From NCBI GenBank assembly GCA_037693485.1, contig CM075346.1, positions 127,522,001 through 127,586,000 of the forward strand: DNA of 64,000 nt. Direction: 5' to 3'. The position numbers were made by a program, and so were the translations under genes. Under the pieces are notes generated by a model. The model worked only from the letters and a program-made list of their open reading frames with translations. It did not search any database and had not been told where the DNA came from. Of this stretch, positions 24,828-34,992 are shown one piece after another; position 1 is the first letter of the stretch, and each line of letters opens with the position of its first letter. The stretch comes from Kitagawia praeruptora (lineage: Eukaryota > Streptophyta > Magnoliopsida > Apiales > Apiaceae).

Positions 24828-25284
24828 CTATATGAAATAAACATAAATAATACGAACAAGCATACATGAATTACCAATACTATGCAAAACATGATATCCT
24901 ATATGAACACATAATACACAAACAACTACTAATCCCCAAAACTTGAAATATTCAATGCCCTCATTGAATGGAAGTAAATACGAGGGAAAGCAGAAATCAT
25001 ACCTATTCGTCTTACGAACCAAATCCGAATGGGTGATCGGCAAAAACCCTCTTTCTTTAGTAATTGACCTCGCCATCAATTTATCATACTCGTTTTGAGC
25101 TTTCACCGATATAAATTTCTCCCCATTACCTCCACTAGCATCCTCATCCGAGGTTGGACAGGTACTAGTACTACCTCGTTGACGCTGGACAAAAACAACT
25201 TCCTGGACAGAAGTTTTAGCGCGACCTGGCTTGATGTGTGCGCTACGGCGCGTGAAAACCCCTTCCTGGACAGAAACTTTGGTC
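24828..25284 (-). pseudogene. Extra ORF downstream of protease, PMD-like start
   Basis: An open stretch of about 150 codons, first Met at 25106. It contains EKFISVKAQNEYDKLMARSI followed by TKERGFLPITHSDLV, resembling the beginning of the 'putative plant transposon protein' / plant mobile domain family (FVS-EAQ…-ERGF). The upstream part holds two copies of SVQE-VF. It lies between protease and polypurine tract, where pol would be expected. It is truncated relative to that family. Either a captured domain or an element-specific protein; assignment is weak. Confidence 0.35.
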
Positions 25285-25450
25285 GGCTATATCCTGAATC
25301 GTGCGCCATGGCTGGAATTTTCTGCTGGAATTTTTTTTTTGGTTTTGAAAAAAAAAGCCTACGCCCCTACTAAAATATACAACCAAATTTGGGTTGCCTC
25401 CCACAAAGCTCTGTCGTTAATGTCATTTAGCCGGACAAATATGATTCAAA

Positions 25451-27413
25451 TCATGGTGGCTCGAAGATCGCATTCGACTTGTCCTTATCAGAAGGACCAT
25501 TCACCCATTGTTTGACCACCTTCTTGTTATCTTCCCACATCTTTTCTAAACCAAAATTCATTTTGACTCTTCCTCCAATCGATTTTTTCTTTATCTTCTT
25601 CACACCTCTAAGGTGTTTATGCTTCACAGTTGATTGATACGAACAATCTTCTACCTCATCATCCATGATCCACCTTCTTAATACATTATCTGGACACACT
25701 TTAAAAATAACCAACTCATCATTCAGAAGGACATACTTTAAATGGGATGGAAGTTTTCCAAGCTTGACATTCGAGAGATCTCGAACTGAAGAACCATCAA
25801 TGGAATCACTGATGGGATGCTTTGACATGTGTGTGTCCGACTTTTCGCTCAACAACTGATCAAACTTCTTTCTCTGACCCGTATCAACCATTTCCACACT
25901 GAAACACTCTTCATCTTCTGTCGAAAATTTCATGGCCTTGAACACATTAAAGGTGACTTTCCGATCTTGCACCATCATTGTAAGCTCTCCTTTTTGCACA
26001 TCGATCAAAGTACGACCCGTAGCTAGGAAAGGCCTTCCCAAGATTATGGGAATCTTCTTGTCTTCTTCGAAATCTAGAATCACAAAATCGGCAGGAAATA
26101 TGAGCTTATCAACCTTCACTAAGACATCCTCTACTATACCCCTCGGATAAGTGATCGACCCATCAGCCAACTGCAAGGAGATGTTGGTTGGTTTCGGCTC
26201 CGGTAGACCAAGTTGCTTGAAAACAGACAAAGGCATGAGATTGATACTAGCTCCCAAATCACATAAGCATTTGTCAAAAGACAACTTCCCAATGGTGCAT
26301 GGAATTGTAAAGCTTCATGGATCCTTAAGTTTAGGAGGCAATTTCTGTTGCAACACCGTACTGCACTCCTCCGTCAATGCCACTGGTTCAAATTCTTCCA
26401 ACCTTCTCTTCCGTGACAAAATATCCTTCATGAACTTTGCATATCTCGGCATCTGCTCCAATGCTTCAACAAAAGGAATGTTAATGGACAGTTTCTTGAG
26501 GACATCCATAAACTTTTGAAACTATTTTTCATGATCTTGTTTCTGCAAACGTTGAGGATATGGAGGAGGAGGATATATCTGATTTACCCACTTCTGCTTC
26601 GGAGGAGAGTGTTCAGCAGAATTTTGCTTTTGAAGTCTTTTTGGGAATTGCGGAGGTGGATAGATCTGATTGTTCTCTGTAGACTGCTTTGGAGTAGATT
26701 TTTCAACAGGTTCCTTGCTCTTTTCTACTTTACCATCTAGCTGCTCAATTACCAAGTCAGATTTTTCAATTCTGGGCACTGCTGATTTTCCAAGTTGTTG
26801 ATTCTGCCCTTCTTCATCTTCCTTAGTTGCTGATTTTGGATCTGTTGTAACCATTCCCGATCTCAAAGTAACTGCATTCACCTGCTCATGGACCTCCCTC
26901 TTGCCTGGATTAACCTCTATGTCACTTGGAAGAGTTCCTTGTTGCCTTATAAGTAAAGCACTTACAAGCTGTCCCATCTGATTCTCCAAGGTCTTGAGAG
27001 CGACTGCCTGGCTTTTAACCATCATCCTCAACTCATCCATCTCTGATTTTTCATTAGAATATTGCCCCATATTAGCCTAGGGCTGTTGCTGCTGAAATCC
27101 CAGAGGCTGATATGGTTGCCTTGGAGCATACTGCTGTTGATAGCCTTGATTGAATGGCTTTGCTTCCTGTCCCTGAAATTGTTGATAAGGCTGAGGTTGT
27201 TGAGCACCTTGATTGTTGCTCCAGCTAAAGTTAGGATGATTCCGATTACTAGGATGATGAGTGGCTGGAACTGGTGCAGCAGGTCTCTGGAAATTACTCA
27301 CGAACTGTGCTGATTCAGATGAGATAGCACACTGATTCGTCTCATGTGCGCCCGCACATAGCTCACAAACACTAGCTACCTACTGAACTCCATAATTTGT
27401 AAGAGAATCCACC
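25451..27413 (-). pseudogene. Gypsy Gag C-terminus and aspartic protease
   Basis: One reading frame broken by four in-frame stops (27380-27382, 27077-27079, 26522-26524, 26315-26317). It starts with a CCHC-type zinc knuckle (CELCAGAHETNQC, about 27320-27357), continues through a Gln/Pro-rich linker (26525-27300), a segment LKKLSINIPFVEALEQMP, and the aspartic protease. The protease shows CDLGASINLMPLSVF in place of the D-S/T-G active site and ILGRPFLATGRTLIDV as the conserved flap-distal motif. The N-terminal part of gag is 6.6 kb away beyond the CACTA element. No reverse transcriptase follows. Confidence 0.8.
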
Positions 27414-27589
27414 TACTACAAGAAATATGGCTTTTACCTACCAATTGTAAATGTAGGTAAAAGTATGATATTGGTAAGTAAAGAGAATTACCTACCAATA
27501 CAGTATTGGTCGAGATTGGTTGGTAAAAGTTGGTGGAGAAAGACTCATTACCTACACATTTATATATTGGTAGGTATATAATTTGTGAA

Positions 27590-27815
27590 CCCCACAAATA
27601 ATAAGTCAGCAAATGACATGTCACTAACTTATGTGGCACCTTATGGACATGCCACATGGAGTCTCGTTAATGCGCTATGTGGTACCTCTTCGTCATGCCA
27701 CGTGGTGCCTCATTGTCATGCCATGTGGCACATCTCATATCATGACATGTGGTGCTCCAAAAATGTGACATATGGCACCTCAAAAATGCGCCACGTGTAA
27801 CCGCACATAATTGAC
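27590..27815. repeat. Subterminal GCCACGTGG-type repeats
   Basis: About eight or nine degenerate units around ATGCCACGTGG / ACATGTGGTGC / ATGTGGCACC, spaced roughly 20-30 bp. Subterminal clusters of short motifs are the transposase-binding sites of CACTA elements. Two units contain a perfect CACGTG G-box core (27699-27704 and 27792-27797). Confidence 0.65.
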
Positions 27816-28009
27816 ATGTGACAATTTCCCAATGGTAACAATTTATTATATTATAATACAAATATGATTTCTTATATAAATAATTTTTTTAAATTAAATA
27901 AGCAACTCAATAATTACATTATTGTATTTAATATAAAATAACCTACAAAACGAAAATGTCAAATGAGTTACATCGAATTTAAAGTTCGAACAATATTTAA
28001 AAAAACAGA

Positions 28010-28282
28010 TTAAAGTAAATCATCTAAATTTTCATCTAAATCTTCATTTCTTGGAGATGTGTTTGGTTGTGGCATAAGAAGATTGTTTTGGCGCAGCATG
28101 TTAACAACTTCAACAAGACATTTATTGGCTTCATTAAATCGCTTAACTAAATCCTGATGACTCGGTTGGTCAGATTCGATAGTAGTCCATGAGCTTTCTT
28201 GTTGGATGTGCCACCAGATCTTCCCCATCTTCAGAATTGATAACACAATCTCTTTGAGAATTGATAGGTAAGCAGCTAACAA
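28010..28282 (-). pseudogene. Possible CACTA-encoded protein C-terminus
   Basis: A 90-codon ORF ending in an acidic tail (NEDLDENLDDLL) after an amphipathic stretch (DLVKRFNEANKCLVEVVNML). Plant En/Spm second-gene (TNPA/Ptta type) proteins often end in such a coiled-coil plus acidic tail, and the position near one terminus of the element fits. Sequence identity to that family was not tested. Confidence 0.35.
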
Positions 28283-28894
28283 ACACCTTCAGAAGAATGC
28301 ACTATGTTAAATAGTAACAAGAGAAGAAAACAAAGAACAGTAGAAGCACTGGTTTACAACCTCACTGATCATATGATTTATTGGCAAAGCATGATGTTAA
28401 CCCTGACAAAAGAATTCTAGAGCCTAATGTATGATACTTTTTTGGGCTGAGCTGATAAATGAAATACTATACACTGCCTATCCCTCAAAGATCGAACACT
28501 TAAATATCTCTAACAATTGCTCGACAATCATTCATCAAGTTCAAATTTTTTTTAGGACTGCGTATTTTAACAAAAACTATATGTAAAAGTTAAGAGATGC
28601 AACAGATGTAAAACTGATTTTTCTGAATGGAAAGTTGATACTCCAGATGATTACAAAACAGAATGCATACACACTCTTTATTCCACTAGTTCCCAAACAA
28701 ACTGCTACTACCCAGAGGTATTCTTGCTACAAAACATACGCAACACGCATTAATTTATTCAGCTAAAAACAACTAGAAAATAAATACGTTTAGATTAAAT
28801 ATTCCAATAAATGCTACGGGGGGGGGACAAACATAGCAAGAGCAACATAAACATAAATGTATAATAATGTAAGAAAAGTTACCAGAAGATAACT

Positions 28895-29260
28895 TCACAG
28901 TGTTGCTCTGACCTCCTTAGGAACGAGTGTCTTCACAGTGTTGCTCATTCCGCGAGTTGCTTTACGTGGGTTAACTTTTCGATCTACATACGTGTTCAAC
29001 AAACAAAAAAAATTCAAAATGCAATACACTAAACAATATATGAAGACACAAAGTATATTACAAACTACCAGATCTTGCAGTATTGTCATTTTAACCGGTC
29101 AAAGGAGTTGTAGCACTAGGTTGTCCAGTCTTAGCATCAGAATAAGTGTTGCCTTTTGGTTCCCTGGTACAAACATTTGTATCTTTTGTTGGTATTTCTT
29201 GTTGATTACGTATGATGGATCGAGTGTGGCGGCATCCAGGCGACATGGTATGCAATCCTA
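28895..29260 (-). pseudogene. Possible exons of the CACTA accessory gene
   Basis: The minus strand encodes RKATRGMSNTVKTLVPKEV in one exon-like block (28895-28985) after an AG at the end of a pyrimidine-rich stretch. Upstream (29085-29250) is a low-complexity Thr/Arg block (MSPGCRHTRSIIRNQQEIP) with a stop. The R-K-TRG motif is reminiscent of En/Spm TNPA-like proteins. Fragmentary and low confidence. Confidence 0.25.
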
Positions 29261-29312
29261 TATAAAAGATTATAAAATTAAAAGATTATGTAAACGAAAT
29301 ATAGTACCCTGA

Positions 29313-32131
29313 CTAACTAAACAAACCCCCATGTAGTTTTGGATCCAGTTGGTTAAGCTCACTCTAAAATAACCTATACTTGAATGAGAATCTCTAATCC
29401 AGTCAGGTAAATTCTCATTTCAGTTCATCTAAAAGGTTGGCTATCCATATACAAAATGCGACATGTTGTTGATTATCATTCTATAAGATGATAGTAAATT
29501 CTTACACAATGCCAGAACATAAACACACTTAAATCATAGCAAGTCAAAGGGGATGAGAATGCCCATAATGATTCCAAAAACTAAACTTAGCCGACTCATA
29601 GAGCAGGACCTGCTGAGGATTATATGTATGAATCCTTCACCTTTAAACATATGACTAGAGGCGTCTCCCCAAAACCCCAGATAATTCCTAAAATTTGACA
29701 TATGTCAAAATATCATGACAGTACTACTTTACTTACATATTGTGCATATATAGTTCTAAAACTTTAACAAAAACCAATTAATATGATCATAACATATGCC
29801 ATAAGGCCCATATTACAAACTTTAATCAGTTGAGGATACATACGACAGAATTCATAAATCATTCCAATCAAAATCGAATTATTTGAGAGTATACCCACAG
29901 TTTATATCCAAACACATACAGTAATACACACCACATAACCAGTAATGCACACATATATATAATATACTTAAACTGGACTTGCATATAAACACATACAAAA
30001 AGTAAAGATATTGAGAGAAGAATTACCGATTAAAGAAAGAAGCAGGACTCTTCGCTTTGGTTGAAGGTGAGTAGGGTAAGCAATTGCTTAAGAGGTGGGC
30101 GAAATGGGGATATGTTTTCCCGATTATACACCTAATCCTATGGATATAAGAATATTATGCCGCTTAAGTAGTTATCTAGATAAATAGTTAAAAATTAACA
30201 AAAGAATTGGGGGGAATGATGAGCGCCAAAACTGAAAAAATTTAGTACACAAGACTAAGTAGTCCATTACTAACTTTGTTGCATATTAATTTCATTATTA
30301 TAAAAAAAATTTAAAGCTATCAAATTTATTCTTATCCAAAATAATAAAATATTTACTAAAGAGTTAATTTTAGATTACTTACTCAAAATAATAATTCAAT
30401 CTTACAGTAAAATCTCTATAAATTAATATCATTAGAATCGGCAAATTTTATTAATTAATCTAGATAATTTATCTAGCTATCGAGTATTAATTTAATGAGA
30501 TTTTATTGTATAAGTTGTCAATATTAATACTTATGGATTTTATATGATCCGATCTGTTAAAAATTTGATCAGAATAAATATAATTATATTATTATATATT
30601 TATATTTATATTTATATATATATTAATATTAATATTAATATAATTATACAAATAATATATAATTATCAAACATATAAGTTCCAAAAATCTTATTTTACAC
30701 TATAACTTTAAAAGAAAATTATGTTTTTGATGAAAACGTTATCATTGTACGTTTGTAAGTTGGATTTATATTATAATTGGAATCATTTTTATGCTAAGAA
30801 TTTTGACGTTAATCACTCTAATTATTTTTATTATTATATTTCAAATTGATCTATATGGATATGGATATAAATTGATTTTAAGAAATTCGAAATTTAGTTC
30901 AATCACATCCGATTTGATTAATTAAATGGATTTGAATATTGAATAAGACTAATTGGATCCAAACCCGATCCGATTAATTAAATAAATTTGAATATAAAAT
31001 TAGACTAATCGGATCCAAATCCGCTCTATTGAGAGACCTATGTGTGGTGATGTTTCTCGATGTTCTTGGTATAAAAGTGTTCATTTTAGATTACAAACCA
31101 TATACACAAACTTTTGTCGATCAACGTATTTTAATTATTTTTTTAAAATCCAAATTAAATATTAACAATTCTAATGATCGGACTTTTTAAAATCGAAAAT
31201 GAAATACCATCAATTTTCATCCAATCCGATTACCTATCATGGTCTTAATGGAGCAAAAATGGATTGGTCTATAAAAATTTGACACTTAATTCGATCTGAT
31301 CCGATTCAAAAAAAATAAATGAATTTGGATATATTTAGGCTGATCCGATTCAAACTCAATCTATGAAGAGACTTATGTTACATTGTTTTTCCGTCTCCTC
31401 CGAGTCATTTGTTGGAGTCAATATTGTCGGAAAGTTTAGTAAGCTAATGAAATATCCGTTTCCTCAAAAAAAAAAAAAACTCTTACGATAATGAATCATG
31501 AACTACAAATATTGTCAATGTCAATTTTTCACTATTTTTTCCCAATTTTAATATCATATATATTGTACATAGATAACAAAACTTGTCCTAGATATTAATT
31601 TGTAAAATAAATTTTCTAAATAAATAACTATCTCCCTCGATCTAGTCCAAAATCTAATGTCTGTACCCTTCTACTACACAACCAGTCTTCTCATTGTAAG
31701 TAAAGACACAATGTTTTGTTTACTTGCAGGCTCAGATACTAGCAAAATATAAGCCTGCATGTACAATACATAGCCATCTAGCTCCTATTACAACTTTTTT
31801 GCCTTAAAGAACATCTCTGACAAAGTGAAGGAGAAGAATAAATTACAGGAAATGGACACTAGAAGTGCAACATTAGTTGACTTTAGAAGCTTCCACTTTT
31901 TGAATTTCCATCGAATTCAATCAATAGTTGATGATTGACATAAAATAGCAATAACATGATTAAATGATCCAGAATCTACTGAAGTCAAATGTCAAATTTT
32001 GTACAGAACAATCTTTTAGTTGTCCTCTCTTGAATAATAGCTAAAGCTAGATAAATTAGGAAAATGCTAGCACTCTTTTGCACAACTCAGTTTGAAAAAG
32101 AAAAGGGGAACAACTAAATAAATATGAACCT
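29313..32131. other. Non-coding interior of the CACTA element
   Basis: AT-rich sequence without coding signal. Between about 30840 and 31380 GATCCGATTAATTAAAT-like motifs recur several times. A run of 14 A near 31468 has no target duplication I could find. One MITE is listed separately. Confidence 0.45.
30403..30510. mobile_element. Short MITE
   Basis: 108 bp with inverted ends TACAGTAAAATCTC and GAGATTTTATTGTA; complementarity continues into AAATTAAT. Non-coding. Superfamily not assigned. Confidence 0.6.
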
Positions 32132-32263
32132 TTGCTGCGTAGGATCTTCATGAAGAAAATTAGTACAACCAGTATCCAGAAAGTGAACCGTAAAGTATCT
32201 CATTTCCAATACACCATTCAGAGCAAGCTCTTAAAGTCGCATGATAATAAATTAGGCGGAACT

Positions 32264-32855
32264 GGTAGCAATAATCTTTATATAAATGTATTTATTGTTA
32301 AGAAATTCACATAATGATGCAATACAAAATAATGAGTTGGGTTCAGGACAAGGAAGTGCACCGAAGCCACCCCCTTCAAAATATGCACCATTATATCATT
32401 GGTCAGTGCCACAAGGGCAAGCATCAGTATCGCCTGTTGGATCAAGAGTTTCGGAAATGCAACATGATGTTTCTGGAAATCTAGCTTCTTCTCAAGCTCC
32501 TGCAAGTCATCTCCCTCACACGAAGATGCAAAAGCAAGATTCTGGATTGCCTAGAAGTAACTCTAGCTTGTTGGAATTCTCTCATTTCTCGTGACCTCCT
32601 GCCATATATATGGCCAGAGCTAATATTCAAAATGCTTCTACTGTTTCCCTGTTGGTCTCATCAGCTGCAGATAGGATGATGGAGAATGATAAACTGCTTC
32701 TTGCTAGTGATAGAAATCTGGCAGAATCTATGCAACTCAACCAGAATTCTATACCAAGGAAAGAAATGAACTATCATATTCAGCCTAATTTTGTGTCTGG
32801 TAAGGTAGATTTGAAAAGAGCAGAGCCTGGTAGCAATATTCTTTATATAAATGTA
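32264..32855 (+). pseudogene. PIF3-like bHLH gene fragment captured in CACTA
   Basis: The plus strand encodes about 180 residues in one frame, broken by a TGA at 32592-32594. The frame contains YAPLYHW, SSQAPASHLPHTKM and the key motif LLEFSHFS[stop]PPA…MARANIQN. N-FSHFSRPA followed by a KAN/RAN segment is characteristic of PHYTOCHROME-INTERACTING FACTOR 3/1 proteins, between the phytochrome-binding region and the bHLH domain; the stop replaces the Arg. No bHLH domain is present. A 27-bp nearly exact direct repeat (GGTAGCAATA…AAATGTA) sits at both ends, 32264-32290 and 32829-32855. The call rests on this motif and composition. Confidence 0.5.
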
Positions 32856-32860
32856 CGTAT

Positions 32861-33956
32861 CGCTTAGAAAACATAGCATGGGCCTAGAACTTTGCAAAAT
32901 TTTGTGTTTTACATAAACTGTAACATTTTGCAGCTAAAAAACATAGCACACTCTCTAATTATTATCTTACATATAGTTCCCGCTATGAACCATATAACCC
33001 GTCGGGAACCAGACCAAACCACAAGAATAAAGAGAAACGCAAAAATACACCTAATGCAACCAAGGAAAGTCCATAATAGGAGTATTACAAATGTGATTGC
33101 GAAATAAATGAACTCATCATGACAAATATAACTACAAGCAATTTAAAATATCTCACCAAACATTAAAACACAAATACAACCGATACTCAGCCAAGATCTT
33201 CAACACAAGAACAGGAGAAGACTTTACAGACAAGACAGGGGGAAACATGTAAAATACATTAATAAAATTCTAAGAATGATCATATACCCTGTATATTCAA
33301 CAAGTAAGAATATGCAATTCTTCGTTAAAAAAAAAAGAATATGCAATTCTCATTTAAATATGTGCAAATTTCTATGAATTAAAAGTCAAATCAACAAAAA
33401 TTAAACACATATATTATGTTTACAATCAAGTACTTACATTTACATCGAGGTATATATATATACACACACAACCCATATGTATGTATTAAAGATGAATTAG
33501 AGAGATTACCTATATATGAGTGATGAATTAGGGAGATCACCAAGTACTGAAAACAAATATCAATCAGTTTGCCTCCAATTGGGTTGGGTTTCACGACTAG
33601 ACTACTGATCGAAACAATTAGGGTTCATGTAAACCTTAAGGAAATAATTCTTTTATTTGTTATATTGATTAATATTATATGAATGAATTTATATTTTATT
33701 TAAAAATATAACTATATAATGATCTGGAAATTTATACTGATCTATAATTGGCCAGGTATGATTAAAGTTTGTTATGTTATTGCACACATAGGCATCTTTC
33801 TAAAAAAGTAATTAGAAAAATTACAGATATAATAATATATGTTGCTAAATTTCTATACTTACAAATTATTATTGGTAGTTTATATCAATTTTCTAAAATA
33901 CAACTTTCACCTACTAATACCTTTTACAAATAACTATTGGTGGGTAAAGATGATTT
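32861..33956. other. Non-coding right part of the CACTA element
   Basis: AT-rich; no coding signal except scattered short ORFs. From about 33895 to 34020 inverted TTACCTACC/GGTAGGTAA motifs mark the right subterminal region. Confidence 0.45.
33307..33350 (+). mobile_element. Micro poly(A) insertion with 15-bp TSD
   Basis: AGAATATGCAATTCT at 33307-33321 is repeated exactly at 33336-33350, separated by TCGTT and nine A (14 bp). It is the smallest of the series and lies inside the CACTA element, so it postdates that DNA. Confidence 0.7.
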
Positions 33957-34020
33957 TTACCTACCAGTAATAATTGTTAGGTAAATTATTAATAGGTAAA
34001 TGTCAAATTTCTTGATAGTC

Positions 34021-34852
34021 AAAGCCTTCAACTGAGCTGCAATAGCTGAAGTTGCATCCATTTCAAAAATACCTGCTACCTTGCCTTGAGATAGTCTTTG
34101 GGTTGGATTCTGATATTTATTGGCAGCCATCGTCTCAATAAGATCATAAGCTTCACCATAGCTCTTAGCCCATAGAACTCCACCTGATGCTGCATCTAGC
34201 ATAGGGTTAGATTGTCTCCCAACCCATTGTAGAAACTATTAATCACTATCCAATTTGGCATACCATGATGGGGACACTTCCGAAGCATCTCCTTGTAACG
34301 TTCCCAAGCCTCACACAAAGATTCTCCAGATTGCTGAGCAAATTGAGTTAGAGCGTTCCTTATTGCTACAGTTTTCGCCATAGGGAAGAATTTCGTAAGA
34401 AACTTCTGAGCAAGATCCTCCCATGTAGTAATGGAACCAGCTGGTAGAGAGTGTAACCAGCCCTTAGCCTTATCCCTCAAAAAGAATGGGAAAAGTCTCA
34501 ACTTGATAGCATCATCCGACACACCATTGAACTTGAAAGTATCACAGATCTCGATAAAGTCCTGAATATGCATGTTAGGGTCCTCCGTAGGAGCACCCCC
34601 AAACTGAACCGAATTCTGTACCATCTGAATAGTGCCCGGCTTGATTTCGAAGTTATTAGCTGTAATGGCCGGCCTGATAATACTAGACTGGATGTTATTG
34701 ATCTTCGGCTGAGAATAGTCATTCAAAGCCTTAGCTGCTGCTGCATCACCCATCTCGACTGTAGTTGCAGATTCCTCTTCCTTATTCTCTTTATTCTCTA
34801 CAAGATCGTCTTCCGCCAGTTCTTCCTTACGAGCTTGCAAACATGTTCGCAT
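34021..34852 (-). pseudogene. Gypsy gag N-terminal part (right copy)
   Basis: Starts MRTCLQARKEELAEDDLVEN, an acidic N-terminus, then the same capsid sequence as 21120-21962 (GGAPTEDPNMHIQDFIEICD). A one-base deletion near 34213, visible by comparison with the left copy, shifts the frame before the last ~60 codons. Coding stops at the CACTA terminus (34020); the remainder of gag lies at 25451-27413. Confidence 0.8.
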
Positions 34853-34968
34853 ACAAACTCAAGTACCTGAATCACCACGAAACAAACAAACTAAATAAGA
34901 AATCCGAGTTAGTGAACGCTAAGGACCATTATTGACAAGCACATAAACTAAAAATAAAACACCGATGA

Positions 34969-34986
34969 TCCCCGGTAGCGGCGCCA
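34969..34986 (-). other. Primer-binding site, tRNA-Asp (right)
   Basis: The minus strand reads TGGCGCCGCTACCGGGGA, matching the complement of the plant tRNA-Asp 3' end at all but two positions, six bases from the 5' LTR. Confidence 0.8.
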
Positions 34987-34992
34987 AAAACT

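Larger units (their letters stand above)
27414..34020. mobile_element. CACTA-like (EnSpm) element inserted in gag
   Basis: The left end reads TACTACAAGAAAT and the right end, reversed, GACTATCAAGAAAT, close to the plant CACTA terminus CACTACAAGAAA with the first base changed at both ends. Both are followed by inverted subterminal motifs of TTTTACCTACCAAT type. The insertion splits gag: the N-terminal part ends at 34021 and the rest resumes at 27413. A 3-bp target duplication could not be identified. No complete transposase is present, only possible remnants on the minus strand, plus a PIF3-like fragment, a small MITE and a micro poly(A) insertion. Confidence 0.65.

Noticed and set aside
25097..26740. 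Plus-strand ORFs opposite the Gypsy gag-protease region
   Set aside because: They are antisense shadows of the minus-strand protease and gag frames.
31440..31485. Poly(A) run after TTTCCTC as a SINE or LINE tail
   Set aside because: No target duplication or recognisable element body could be found.
27411..34023. Exact 3-bp target duplication for the CACTA element
   Set aside because: The trinucleotides at the possible borders do not match in any alignment tried, so no duplication is claimed.
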